Below, piece by piece: positions 44,468 through 56,124 of a DNA stretch of 64,000 nt. This DNA comes from Ceratorhiza oryzae-sativae (Eukaryota > Basidiomycota > Agaricomycetes > Cantharellales > Ceratobasidiaceae). Position 1 is the first letter of the stretch, and the number at the start of each line of letters is the position of its first letter. The stretch lies in assembly GCA_030998015.1 (NCBI GenBank), contig JARWMV010000241.1, positions 806,001-870,000 of the forward strand. The letters are read 5' to 3'. A program made the position numbers and the translations under genes. Below the pieces are notes generated by a model, which did no database searches, was not told the origin of the DNA, and worked only from the letters and a program-made list of their open reading frames with translations.

Positions 44468-46042
44468 ATGTTGTTTTCATACTCTCTTGCTGCCCTTTCG
44501 TTGGCCACTTCGTTCGCCTCTGCGCGGCCTTTGCCCCACTACCGTCGCCAGAACGCGATTACCGACTTTGGTACTTGCAACGCGACGCCTGATATCAACT
44601 TCGCTGTTGGTCTTGATGGACGCAAGGACCCGTCTTTCCAGGCCAAGAACAATAATGTATACAACCGTGAGCAGACTCGATGATCGCATTTAGTTGTCCT
44701 ACTGACATACACTTGGCGTTGGAAGATGGATCTGCTCTTGGGATCGGCGTCATTACTTCCTTTATCTGCCAACATTGAAGGACAAGTGCAAAGCCCCCGA
44801 CTCTACGCTTGCCGCTTGTTCTGCTGGGCAAGCCGCTGCTGCCAAGGTAACAGGGGGTGCGGCGGCTGATGCATTGTAAGTTTTGAGCTGTCCGGGCGTG
44901 AGCACATTCTAACGTCTTTGCGCAGCAACCAGGCGTTCGGCATCGTCACCAACTTTGGCTCTGCCGGAGCCAGCTCCGGGTCAGGAGGCAATAAGGGTGG
45001 TGCCTCGGCTACCGAGACATCCACAACTACGTCTGCTGTTTCATCAGCTACCGACGCTGCTAATACTTGTGCAGTCGCTAGCACGGTTACCGTAACCGTT
45101 CAGCCGACTGCCACGGATGCAACGCCGTGCCCCACTGACCCTGTGACGGTGACAGGTGGGTATATGCGTATTGAATGATGAAAAAATGACTAAATAGTGC
45201 TTTATAGTGACCGGTACCACTCCGTCGGCTACTCCGACCGGGAATGTTGACGTCGTTTCGGGAGGTTCCTCCTCGACTACAGCTCCAGCATCCTCCTTGG
45301 ACTTTGGCTCGGTATGTTTATTCGATTTTTTATATTCAGGACCATTAGCTCACTTGCATATAGTGCACCAATCCTTCCATCGAGTTTGGTCCTGCTTTCG
45401 AGGGTCGCAAGGCTAACGAGTTCTCTAACAAGCCGGTGAACAAGAATGAATTCCCACAAGCCTCTGCCCTGAATATCAACATTGTCACTCGGGCCATCTG
45501 CGATATCCTCGCAAACAAGTGCAAGGCTCCGAAGGCTACTCTTGATGCATGCCAAAAAGGCATTGACGCGCCGCTGCAGCAACCCCCAAGACTGGCGCCG
45601 GGGCTGACGCGTTCAACGCTGCGCTCGGTATCAAGGTATGGCCGACCCAATTTAAACCCGTTGATGAAAAATAACATTCAGCTTCCAGACCGATTTCACG
45701 AACGTCCCCGCCGCACCTGGAGGCGGCCCGGGCTCCGTGGCTCTTGCTACAACTCCTAATTTCGGCACTTGTACCAATCCTACGATTGAATTTGGTGTCG
45801 GGTTTGACGGCCGTAAGGAAGCCAGTTTCCAACCGGCGAACAAGCAGTCTTTCAACCATGGTTCGGCGCTCAATCCTCAAATCATTGCAACTGCCATCTG
45901 CGATACCCTGGTCAACAGCTGCAATGCCAATCAGCCCGCGATTGACGTGTGCAACAAGGCCAAGGCTGCGATCACGGGCTTGACGGGGCAGGCTGTCGCG
46001 GACGCGTTCAATGCGGAAGTAAGCAAGAAATCTAGTGCATGA
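44468..46042 (+). CDS. Secreted three-module, four-cysteine-per-module protein (two frame breaks)
   Basis: An N-terminal signal peptide (MLFSYSLAALSLATSFASA) is followed by a likely Kex2 site (YRRQN). Three related modules of about 85-90 residues then appear. Their consensus is FGTC..P.I.FG.GFDGRK..SF, N..HGSAL.I..I...IC, a KC/SC, then AC, a TG and ADAFN, i.e. four cysteines each. Module 1 is 44567-44935, module 2 45364-45640, module 3 45742-46020. Modules 1 and 2 are separated by a Ser/Thr-rich linker with two extra cysteines, probably O-glycosylated. Modules 1 and 2 each need one extra base to stay in frame (near 44773 and 45570), so this is either a pseudogene or affected by assembly indels. 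I do not know a function; cell-wall or extracellular localisation is inferred from the signal and linker. Confidence 0.65.
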
Positions 46043-46477
46043 TAAAGTTTTTTAGTCGGTCGCTGTTTCGAGTTTTATTTTGTTTTGGTGTTTTACGAAT
46101 GCAATCGCCTTGACAAAAACAACTGTGGTGATTGCAAGCTGCCTGCAGCAGGGCCCGAACAAAGTCAATCTATATTACCTATTGAAGGGCGTTGCGGTGC
46201 CTAGCTGCCCAAGTCACGTGGCTGTTTGATTCCGGTGCCTTCTGAATCCGATCGCGAATATAATCTAATTAAGCCCGATTCGGGATTTGAAAGATGGGCG
46301 CTAGGCATAGGCTGTGTAGTCGAGTCTCCTCGGACAAACGACCACAGCTGTGGCCTGCTGTGCTTGTTCATCATGACACCCGAGGACTATCGCCACAAGA
46401 ACTCGCCCACTAAGCACCAAAACGAACCTAATAGAACCGTCGCACGCGAGTCTTGGATAGTTCTGAGCCCGGGCAGT

Positions 46478-49093
46478 ATGGTGTCCGAGGTTCATCGCCC
46501 ATCGCTCGACGGCAACGTCAATAACACAATCAGACTTGTTCGTCCTCCGCCACCACTCCTGCCGCAGCAATCCGACGAGCTCAGGACACCCCTTGTGCAC
46601 CCAACTCCCGAATTTGCTTCTCGTATGCCGAGTACCGGCACAATCCCTCATGGCGCTAGCCCGCCAATGGTCGTGACTCCCTCCAACCCGAACTACAGTC
46701 TCCCATCGTCTGCCACGTCCGACCACTCAGGCACCACGAGAGACCGGCCTCACGAGCCTCCGAGCCTTATTGCTCCAACAACTCCCCGAGAGGCGATAGG
46801 CCACCTTGATACATCTCCGCCCCATCCCAATCACGATCGGGACAAGGATGTGCTACGGAAGAAGAACCGTGGCAGCGGGATGCTCGTTGGGATGTTTTCC
46901 ATCCCGAGTCACGAACAGCGGGCATCAATGGACGATCATGAATCCATTAATTCTAATTATCTACAAGACAAAGCACCAGAGAAGGTGCTTGGCTAACTCA
47001 CGCGAGGAGATATATCATGGCTAAACCGCTGTTTGATAGGAGCGACATGGCTTGAGAGCCCTTTTCGGTACATCACGCGAGAAGGAGAAAGAGAAGGAGC
47101 GTGAAAAGGAGAGAGAGAAGCTCACTAATCGATTGAATGACACGAGTGATAGAGGAACTTGGGACATGACACGTTTGATCGGTTCGTCACTCAGCTTGTA
47201 CGCTCAAACACCTTGACTCAATCGCAACAGGCTGGACCACCAGCACCAATGTCGAAGATTGGGCTGTTGTCATGGAGGTTTGCGATAAAGCCAATAACCA
47301 TGATTCGGACGCAAAGGAGGCGGCTAAAGCCCTTCGTAAGGATATCCAGTGGGTCCCGAACAATCAGAGCGCGTACGAAGTGAATAAAATATTGTTAGAT
47401 TTGGTCGCCCTCCCGCCCAACTGGCTGCAGCTAGAGTATGTTGATTTGTCCTTTGTCTCGATTCCGAACTCACGTTCATTAACATAGCTTTGGGCTATCA
47501 TGATGCGCAACTGCCCTACCTACTTCGTCGGCCATACCACCAGCCGCAAGTTCCTGGGAAAAATAGAGGAGATAGCCCTGAGCCCCGCTACGTCTCCAGT
47601 TATTCGAGATCGGCTTGTCGAGGTGATTGGTACGTCTGTTTTTCAACTGAAAGATTCCAAGTGGGTGGCGTGTTCCCTTTCCAACTCTTTGTTTGATGAT
47701 CGAACATATCCTTAGACACCTAAAACCATACCAGGCGACCTGGAAGAAACTTCGGGCTCAGCTGAAACTTCAGCCTCCCAGCTGATGGGCTCGACTCAAC
47801 CCGGATGACCCGATTCTCAACCCTACACCACATCGGCCGCCATCTTCAATGCGACAACATCCTATGAACGAACACAGCCAGGTCGATCTCAATGGCAACG
47901 TAACAGCCATCTCTCAAGCGGTGGCCGATATTACAGTGGACCCATTGAAGGAGCGGAACCACGTAAAGGATGAAGATCTAGGGCGTAAGCGAGTTGGTAG
48001 TCGACGCAAGCATGAGATGATGGCAGGTGTCATCAGCTTGGAGGAAGATATGCGCAGACTATTTGAGGAGTGCGAAATTTCGAGGGATAACTCCAAGATC
48101 CTTGCAGAGGCACTGGTATATGCAACTCCAGAAGATCTCACCGCCAACCCTCTAATACAGGTTCGTGCTCTGGTATTTATGATAACACAGGCTAAGTCTA
48201 CCGACCATGTCCAGGAGTTCAGGCAGAAATGTGCCAGGTCTCAGGAGATTGTGGCTGCACAGATTGACTGGGCAACTGCGCTCGCTGATCGTGCGCGTGC
48301 ACAACAGCTCGCACTAGCAGGTCCGGGTGAATTAGTCCCAACCACCGCAGAAGAACAACTACTTGACGCTCTTTGCAACGCCAATATGGAACTAAACGAC
48401 GTGTTCAAAACATACGATGATATTGAACGAATAGGGATCAGTGAGCGCGAAGAGGCAGAGGTGCGAGAACGCAGTCGGGTTGAAGTAAGACTGGACCGAT
48501 CTGTGAGTATCGCGGCTATTTGTCGAATTGGACGTTTTACGGAACTAATTCTCCATATAAATCTAGAAACTGCAACAATATGAAGGGGACGTATTGATTA
48601 GTGCACCGGCAACCGACGGAGCTTCTCGCTCACACTCTAATACACCTGTACCTGCGCGTCGCCCTCTACCCCAGCCAACACCATCCTCACCACACGTCAA
48701 CTCTCTGGCACCACCACCGCCTGCGCCTCATGGGCCTCGACCTCTGTCCCGCAATAAAACCCCGTCGCCTATTCCTGCCCTCGATGTGCATGAGCAACCT
48801 ACCGATCTATCCTCTCAAGAGGATGAGTGGTCTCCAGCGTTTCCGAGTGAAAAGGCTTTGGGCAAACGAAGAGCCGAGCCTCAGGCCGAGGATGAAGAAG
48901 GTATGCGATAGTGTATTTTGTCATCCAAGATGCCTGACGGATTTCTGTTTTACCAGATGACTGGCCGGATCATACAAGTCTCCTTCCGTTGGACGACGAT
49001 GCAGATGACGGCGCAAAATCTAGGGAACCAGAAGTATTTATGTATGATGCTGCAGCGGAGAAAAAGAAGGAACAGGCCTTAAAAAGGCATTAA
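46478..49093 (+). CDS. VHS/GAT-domain trafficking protein (Tom1/Lsb5-like)
   Basis: VHS plus GAT proteins bind ubiquitinated cargo and phosphoinositides or Arf at endosomes/Golgi; yeast Lsb5 links them to actin. A disordered Pro/Ser-rich N-terminus (start MVSEVHRPSLDGNVNN, or 35 codons upstream at 46373) leads to ERHGLRALFGTSREKEKEKE and LTNRLNDTSDRGTWDMTRLI. VHS elements follow: WTTSTNVEDWAVVMEVCDKA, KEAAKALRKDIQWVPNNQSA, MRNCPTYFVGHTTSRKFLGK and SPVIRDRLVEVIG. GAT-like helices are SLEEDMRRLFEECEISRDNS, ILAEALVYATPEDLTANPLI and LLDALCNANMELNDVFKTYD. The Pro-rich and acidic tail ends at 49093. No gamma-ear domain is visible, so this is not a classical GGA. It converges on the DUF3605 gene 73 bp away. 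Confidence 0.78.
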
Positions 49094-49166
49094 TTACATG
49101 TATCATATTGAGGTATAATGATGGTGATGCGAGGAGCGGACAGTCAAAGTTGAATCTATACTCTAA

Positions 49167-50124
49167 TTACTCATTTTTCTTTCTCGCGAATACATGGAGA
49201 TGTGCAAGGCCTGGGATACTTTGTAACCTCTGCGTGGTGAAATGAGTTACAACTGACGAGTCTCAACCAAAACATTAACACAACTTACTGGAGGATTGAC
49301 AAACCACGCCACCTCGTAGTGTTCAGCGGGCCACTTCGCTTCAACATATTTTCGTACCTCCGATCCAGCTTGGCGAACCAGCTCGTCGATAGATTCAACG
49401 CCTGTTCCTTTTGGTTTATACGATGACCCAGAGAATCCCCAGAGACCGTCTTGGTCGATTTGATCCCATATTTGCTCTGGAACGATGCCAGGGTGTGTCA
49501 TCGGGAGTCGAGACCAAACAACATAATGCCGAACTTCTGGCGGCACTGAATGGAAATGCTTCAAGCCTTGAACACGATCGCGATAACAGCTGCATACCTG
49601 AGTACGGCCAGTCATTTGGAACAATCTTCACCAGCGAGTCCGCGATATCAGCCGTAAACCATTCCTTATCTATCGTGGTGCCAGTCGTGATTGGCCCGAC
49701 CGAAACGTCAACGGGTGGCTGAAGCGCGTCGTTTGACAATGCAGGTCTGGGAGAAGGAGATGCCTTTGGCCCCCAACCCAACCGCACATTCACGAGAAAA
49801 TTCACTATAGAACTGTGTGAGATGAAGAGCACCTAGAAGGAAACCAAGGCCTCCATACCTACAGAGCCGTGGACTTCTTTTACTCGCACTATCCATGCGT
49901 CATACCGTTTTTGCAAAGCGGGGTGTCGTTTCAGTGCAGCCAGATCGCTGCATGGCTTCAGGACATAATTACGAGGATTCAAGAGAATCAACAGCTCACC
50001 CAGAATCAACCTGATCTTTCACCTGATCCCACGTGAACATTGGCGGGTAGTTTTGAGCAAGGTCCTCTAAGGTGGGTATGCCTGCTTCCAAGTCTTCGAC
50101 ATTTGGAGTTCCGTTTGTGTATTC
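49167..50124 (-). CDS. DUF3605 domain protein (possibly fused to the decarboxylase upstream)
   Basis: Fungal DUF3605 family of unknown function. Segments in order: IPTLEDLAQNYPPMFTWDQV, YVLKPCSDLAALKRHPALQK and RYDAWMVRVKEVHGS, then VNFLVNVRLGWG. These are followed by VPPEVRHYVVWSRLPMTHPG, IWDQIDQDGLWGFSGSSYKP and KYVEAKWPAEHYEVAWFVNP. After a 3' intron it ends RLQSIPGLAHLHVFARKKNE with a stop at 49167. No ATG precedes the conserved N-terminus in this frame; the first is inside it (50040). The frame is continuous with the last exon of the decarboxylase gene, across a candidate 54-nt intron (50125-50178) that contains the decarboxylase stop codon. Either it begins at 50040, has an unseen leader exon, or is the second half of a fused protein. 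Confidence 0.75.
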
Positions 50125-50163
50125 CTGAGTATCAGAGGTATCAGAGGTGAATTCACCATGGAT

Positions 50164-51053
50164 TTAGATACCGACTACTTTTTGGACCGTTATTGTCTGT
50201 TTAGGGAATAGTGACCAACGAGACACCACCAATTGAACGATATCGGTCCACTCTGTCATAGCACCCATCCCTAAAAACAGCAATCAACGAGAGGGTTATA
50301 CGATCAAATAGCACTCACCAATATCTCCACATGCTAGTACTTTGCCTATAGGCCCTACAACTTTGTAGCCAATCGTATCTTGGATGATTGAGAGGTGCCG
50401 CGCCGTTAAAGGATGTTCATACATATATGTGTTCATCGCTGGAAATACGAAAGTCGGCGTACTTGGTGCTAACGCCCGCAGCACAGAGGTCTGGTCTGTC
50501 GTCAGTCAATAGCACTGTGTCCTGTATGGGGACTTACCGCGAGGTTGTCACAAATGCCTGACGCAATCTTGGCCAACGTATTTGCTGAGCATGGGGCAAC
50601 CAGAACCACATCGGCCCACCGGCGAAGCTATCATAGTAAGACCATGCTTGATAGTTTGAACTGTGACAATTCACCTCAATGTGTAATATGGGATCCCCAA
50701 CTTTATTCCATGCCTAAAAGGCATTATCAACGCTTGGAAACAAAATGAAGAAGAGTCCCGACATACCGCCCACTCTCCGTCGTCGGTCCAAACTCTTGCA
50801 CCCAAAGCTTCGATATCGTTTTTCGACACAAAATTAAGGGCCGCTTTCGTAGTTACCACTTCCACTTTTACCTTTCCGTACTAAAGGATGATCACTTTAT
50901 CAAAATCATTAATGAATCTATCTATATTTTCTTACGTACCGTCAACAACTTCTCAACTATAAGCGGCACTTTGATAGACGCAACGCTGCCCGTGGCAATC
51001 AACAAAACGTGGAGGCAGCCTTCTGATCGCTCGTCAGATCCTACGAAGGTCAT
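50164..51053 (-). CDS. Phosphopantothenoylcysteine decarboxylase (CoA biosynthesis, HFCD flavoprotein)
   Basis: FMN-dependent enzyme decarboxylating 4'-phosphopantothenoylcysteine to phosphopantetheine in coenzyme A synthesis; yeast relatives are Cab3/Hal3/Vhs3. The ATG at 51053 gives MTFVGSDERSEGCLHVLLIA and TGSVASIKVPLIVEKLLT (flavin-binding N-terminus). VKVEVVTTKAALNFV, LRRWADVVLVAPCSANTLAK and IASGICDNLATSVLRA follow. The signature FPAMNTYMYEHPLTARHLS (PAMNT) and the catalytic-cysteine loop VLACGDIGMGAM are both present. Five short introns. With the last exon read to its own stop it ends at 50164 (QTITVQKVVGI), close to the normal family length. It shares a 245-bp divergent promoter with HIS5. 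Confidence 0.87.
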
Positions 51054-51298
51054 CCCGTACTATTGATCGCGTTCGTTGAAGCTTCGAAGGGGGCGAAACT
51101 CCAAGGTTGAGGAGTCCCTTGAGGTCCCCCAAAGGGTCGCTCGGATTAGTCATGAATGGGTCAGATAAGATAAGATAGGCAGCACCATGGCCGATCGAAG
51201 CCGATGTTCTGAGTCAGGAAACTTACCGGTCCATCTTTTCGACCACTATCTACAGCAGGCCGCACGGTCTGGGTTCAACTTCTCACTAGATTTGAAAC
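51054..51298. promoter_or_regulatory. Divergent promoter between the decarboxylase gene and HIS5
   Basis: 245 bases separate the two start codons. It contains a TGAGTCA site (listed separately). An AGATAAGATAAGATAGG stretch with overlapping GATA motifs lies at about 51164-51180. Confidence 0.5.
51210..51216. promoter_or_regulatory. Gcn4/CPC1-type site TGAGTCA
   Basis: The heptamer TGAGTCA, the consensus for Gcn4/CpcA-type bZIP factors of general amino acid control, lies 83 bp upstream of the HIS5 start. In yeast, HIS genes are classic Gcn4 targets. A binding function here is inference. Confidence 0.55.
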
Positions 51299-52706
51299 AT
51301 GGTCATACTTGGGCTTGCAGATATCGGAGCACCTGTCACGCCGGCTCACTTTGATATCGAAAAGGTTATCCGACCTAATATCCTTGCCTTGCACCCCTAT
51401 CGTTGTGCCCGAGACGACTATCAATCGGGTATACTCCTCGATGCCAACGAAAACGCTCTAGGCCATTCTATACCGATCGGAGCTGTCTCTAATCGAGATC
51501 CAGCGAGTAGCGGACACCTTTCACTTGATCTTCATCGCTATCCCGACCCAGCTCAAACCGAAATTAAAAACAGAATCGCTTCCTTGAGGAACATCAAGGG
51601 CGCGGAAAAGGTCTTCTTGGGGGTGGGCTCCGACGAGGTGATAGACCTACTTATGCGCGTATGCTGTCGCCCAGAACACGACAAAATTCTAATCACGCCG
51701 CCTACATACGGAATGTATGGTGTAACTGCTCAAGTCAATGACGTAGGAATCGTGAAAGTTCCCTTGCTAGTTGAGAGAGGTGAATTTCAACTAGACATGC
51801 CTGGGGTAAGAGGGGTCATCAGGAGTCGAGTTTCGGCGCTGAGGATGTTTGTCTAGATCAAGAAGGCAGTCGATGCTGATCCCAACATCAAACTCATCTT
51901 TGTATGCTCACCCGGAAACCCCACCGGCACTCTTATTCCGCTCCGTGATATCCGTACGCTGCTGGAGGACCCTTCTTTCAAGGGGATAGTCATAGTGGAC
52001 GAAGCATACATCGACTTTGCTGGTGAAGATGATAGCGCTGTGTGTCTGGTTGATGAGTATGCCAACCTCTGTGTCATGCAAACCCTGAGCAAGAGCTTTG
52101 GACTCGCAGCCATCAGGTATTTAATTACATTAACATTAAGGATCTTTCATTCAATCAAATAACCCTAGGCTCGGAATCGCGATTGCTCAACCCCCTTTGA
52201 TTCAAATTCTCACCAATACTAAAGCACCATATAACATTTCAACACCTTCTGCTAGTCTTGCGCTTGCCGCACTCTCAACCGAAGGCATTGTCAATATGAA
52301 GAACAAGATAAAAACCCTCAACTCAAATCGAGTACGCCTGATTCAAGGGTTGTCAGAGCTAGCACCTTTAGGTGTTGGTTCAGTGATCGGCGGAAACCAT
52401 GCCAATTTTGTGGTCGTACCCATTCTGTCAGGGAGCGGAAAACCAGACAACACTAGGAGCTCTATCGTATACAAGCGACTTGCAGAGGAGTTGGGAGTAG
52501 TAGTGAGGTTTAGAGGGAATGAGTACGGCTGCAAGGGATGCCTAAGAATCACAGTTGGAACTGATGAAGAGGTCGTGACCGTACTCGAGAAGTTGCATTT
52601 AGGTTTTAAAAGAAACGTAGATGAGCTAGTAGAATCACATTATTCCAAATCAACAAAATCTGTCCTTCCTGTTCATTCAGCTATATTATGTAGTACCTGG
52701 AACTGA
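51299..52706 (+). CDS. HIS5: Histidinol-phosphate aminotransferase HIS5
   Basis: PLP-dependent class II aminotransferase converting imidazole-acetol phosphate to histidinol phosphate in histidine synthesis. HFDIEKVIRPNILALHPYRC, ILLDANENALG (family signature), LHRYPDPAQTEIKNRIASLR, VFLGVGSDEVIDLLMRVCC, ILITPPTYGMYGVTA, KLIFVCSPGNPTGTLIPL, IVIVDEAYIDFAGED and the PLP-lysine region MQTLSKSFGLAAIRLGIAIA are all present. GCLRITVGTDEE is the usual C-terminal arginine region. Two short introns (about 51808-51855 and 52116-52168). Stop at 52706. Start at 51299 gives a normal N-terminus. Confidence 0.93.
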
Positions 52707-53503
52707 AGATCAAAAGATAACTCTATGGGATACCACGTATATATAATTTTCGGAAATGGTGAACGAACCTAGACCATAAATTAAAGCGGGGCTCACATAT
52801 CCTTACACCGCCTGTCCTCCAGCTTTTTTTGTCGTTTCGTGGCAGAATCGTGGCTATACCTGCATTTTTTTCATACCAAAAGGCTCCAGATAGTTCACGG
52901 CCCCCAACGGCGCATACATCCTTCGGGGGGGGGGGGCTCGCGTGTCGGGGGTGCAGCTGTATCCGCAATCATTCATGAGTTAAATAAATGCTCAGGGAGC
53001 GGCCAGGAATATAAAAAACTCAATCGCATGATTACAGGTGTCGACACACTAGAGTGGCGTCAGAGCGCGAGTTATAAATTGGCGTATATGTGAGTTACAT
53101 GGTCTCCCCTCCAGTGCTTCTTCGCTGACTCCCCCCTTGAGCCGTAATTGCCCAAGATTCTACGCCTTAATGGCGAAATTAATGATGAGCTCCAAAGCTG
53201 TGAGGCATGTAATACTGAATATAGGCTGTATAGTTCCTTAGCCTGAATGCACGGCCGCGGCCACTGTATACCCAGTTTATTTAGAAATTCCATATCGCAC
53301 TAAGGAAAACAGACATTCCTGACCATGTGGGTGAATTTTACATGCTGCATCGGATCTCAAAGTGAGTGTCAATGTGCGTGAGCGAGTGCTCCATTCTGGT
53401 TAATTTCGCGGAATTATAACTTTTCGTTCCTAACTACTGTGAAAGCTTCTTCAACATTCAAGGATTAATATATTCAAATTTATACATTCAGCGACAGTTC
53501 GTG
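52707..53503. other. Intergenic between convergent HIS5 and FAD-oxidase genes
   Basis: About 800 bases without a gene. A run of 12 G residues lies at 52925-52936. No terminator or RNA is recognisable. Confidence 0.4.
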
Positions 53504-56124
53504 CTAATGTGTGAAAATTAGCCTCTCCAACAGAGGGTTTCCGAACATTGCCCTCATTTCATCAACCGTGGTGCCTTGAGCATCCGCAATTGCCTGGAGA
53601 GTCTTTTCGAATTCTGGGATTGCCTCCTTATACACCGTTTCCTTCAGATATGTCTCAATAGGCTGCTCACGAACGGTGAGACCTTGCCACTCCTTGGCCC
53701 AATGAGGGCGGGTTGGCAGGAAGTTCCCGTTTGAGTCTCGATACTCTGTCCATTTTTTAACCAGTTGCTGTAAGAATGACTTCCAGACGTCAGGCGGCGT
53801 GATCGTAGTAGTGAGCGCTTCAATCGATATAGTGCCAAGTTTGTTGTCACGTTGTGGCGCGAGCAAGACGTTTGAACCTCCAGTGAGACGCATTTCAAGA
53901 GTCAGGCGCATTGGGGCTTCTTCAACTCGGTCGTAGAAAAGTTTTATGGCATCCCACCTACCAAGATTCGATTTTGAGTGTTTGCTCATATCCAAAGTTG
54001 TAACATATATGCATACCATGCCCACTGAATCTTCTCATAATCTCTCTGACCAGGTGATCCCGGCGCTTCAGGAATAGGGATCTCCCACTCACTATCACGG
54101 CAACGCATATTTTCTGAAATAACCCATATTGAGATTATATCAATAACTCTCTTAAAATGATATGACGTACGTATGCCGCGTCTGAAGTGCAGCGCCTCGC
54201 TAACCAATGTCTTGATAGGGGGCTTTGGCTCGGGTAAATCGGGCAGAACTTTGAGCACAAAATAGCTTAAAATCTTCGTCTGATGTTTCGGGGAGAGCCA
54301 CTCGAAGAGCTTTGTGTTGATAAGTGTCTGTGCTGCCCATCCTTCAGCCTAGGAACGCAAATGCCGCGTTTCAGATATTTTTCTCCAATCAGATACTGGA
54401 ACTGACCCATTGGGCAAGCGCACCGACGTTGCTGCGATAGGGATCAAGTTTGTTTAGTGTTGACTGATCAGCCGGCTCTGTAGGTTAACTTTTATGAGTG
54501 TGCTGAACTAAAGCTAGTGTTCTAATTGATTCTCACCTTTCTTCCATGTGTTCACCCACACTTGATCCGTAAGCGGGAACCAAAACCATTCCAGGTAATA
54601 GTCTTCTTCACATCGCTGGATAAATTCTTTTCGTGCCCTCTCCAGATCTGCTGGGGTGATATTCTTCATATCAATGGCTGAAGGAATGGGGAACCCAGGA
54701 GGAGGAGGTATTGCTAGAGCAAGCGGCTTTTTAACTGGTCTCATAACAGCCATTGCCATTGCATCAAGCCGAAGCGTGACTGCAGTACAAATTCCCAGCA
54801 GACCGAAGCAACCGCTAGCAGCGCGCAACTGATGGCGATTAGTTATGCTTTTGGGTTTACCAGCGGGGTCAATATAATGGAATTCTTCGACTAGATCGGA
54901 AAGCGTAGTCGAGCCTAGACCGGCTCCGTGGCATATTGGCCCGTTAGTGCCTCCGAAGGTTATTTCAACCATAATCACATTAAACGAATGCACAATAGGC
55001 GATTCTGTAGACACCAGTGCCAAAACATGTCGTTTGTTGTTCCGGCTTTCACCGTACACAGTGTCGACGTCGCGTTCGCCCCAGCTATAATGGAGGGACC
55101 TCGATTCCAACCAAATCTGAGTCTTTTTGAATTTCTTGCATTGTCGGGCTATACGAGGGAAGTTTTATAATGATATCGAGAGGCAGAAGCATGACTAGAA
55201 CTTCATCTTGACTGGAATAGAACTCCCTATCTCGAATCCGTTAGTTATACCTGTAGCATCGAACAAGGTAAAGCCTACGTCCACTGGAAGGATGAAAGCC
55301 CTCTTAGAATGATATCTTTAACATTAAAATAACACTTACAGTATGCCGATACCCAGGTACCCTTACTTTCTTCTTCTGTCTAGCAGCCCACACCACCAAG
55401 TTCTGTAACCCCACCTGGGTGCGTGCAACGAAAGTATATGCTGGCGTGTTCTGAACAGTCAGACCCCAGTTCTCAAATGGCAAAGCAGGAATGCATTTCA
55501 TGGGCTTCCCGTCGCCTTCTTTTACGTCGGGAAAATCGACTGCCTTGCTGACCAAATCCTTTGCGAAGTCATGGAAAATGGGTGAGGGAGGAAGTGGGAT
55601 AATCGGAGTCGGCGGGAGGGGAGCATTGGGGCTTGAAACTCCCCTGACTGCCTGTTCAAGGGCCGACTGTAACCCAAGTGAAGATCGAACCAGTGCCCTC
55701 GAAAGGGGAAGGGAGCTTGTGAGGCCGGCGGTGATTCCTTGCAAGTTGCTGGCTGGCGCTGCTTCAGGGTCGGCTCTGTCGTCATCCTTGGGTATCTGGC
55801 CGTATGTATCAATGAATGGCTTTAGTGAGTTGGGCACGTCTTTATCGAATTGGTCGTCGAATCGCGATTCGAGCTGGAGCTGTACAGTTTGATAAATACT
55901 TGCGAATGCGGCCCTTACTTCGTCAATGTTTTCCGTAATTGGGGCTGGCTCGAGGAGCTTGAGGAGTGGTTCGAGTTTCGGATTGTCAGCAAGTATCTGT
56001 CGCAGTTCTTCCAATTCCGCGTCCTAGACCAATGATATAAGGATAAATCACACAACTCTGGAAAATTGTCTAAACTCACCTCCGACGGATTGACTGTAGG
56101 AGGGTTATGAGGCTGATGGCTCAT
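53504..56124 (-). CDS. FAD-linked oxidase, PCMH type (sugar-lactone oxidase-like)
   Basis: Flavoprotein of the VAO/PCMH superfamily, most like aldono-lactone oxidases. The ATG at 56124 opens MSHQPHNPPTVNPSE, spliced to a non-catalytic helical region (ELRQILADNPKLEPLLKLLE). The FAD domain begins LPFENWGLTVQNTPAYTFVA, VGLQNLVVWAARQKKKVRVP, GYRHTW (equivalent of the VRVVGSGHSWS motif). CHGAGLGSTTLSDLVEEFHY and IDPAGKPKSI, then LRAASGCFGLLGICTAVTLR, are classic second-half PCMH motifs. The substrate domain runs through DYYLEWFWFPLTDQVWVNTW and VEEAPMRLTLEMRLTGGSNV to a stop at 53504 (PLLERLIFTH). About eight introns. Substrate unknown; secretion signal absent. Confidence 0.8.

Noticed and set aside
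52925..52936. Run of 12 G residues as a possible regulatory quadruplex
   Set aside because: A single uninterrupted run outside any promoter; more likely a simple homopolymer tract.
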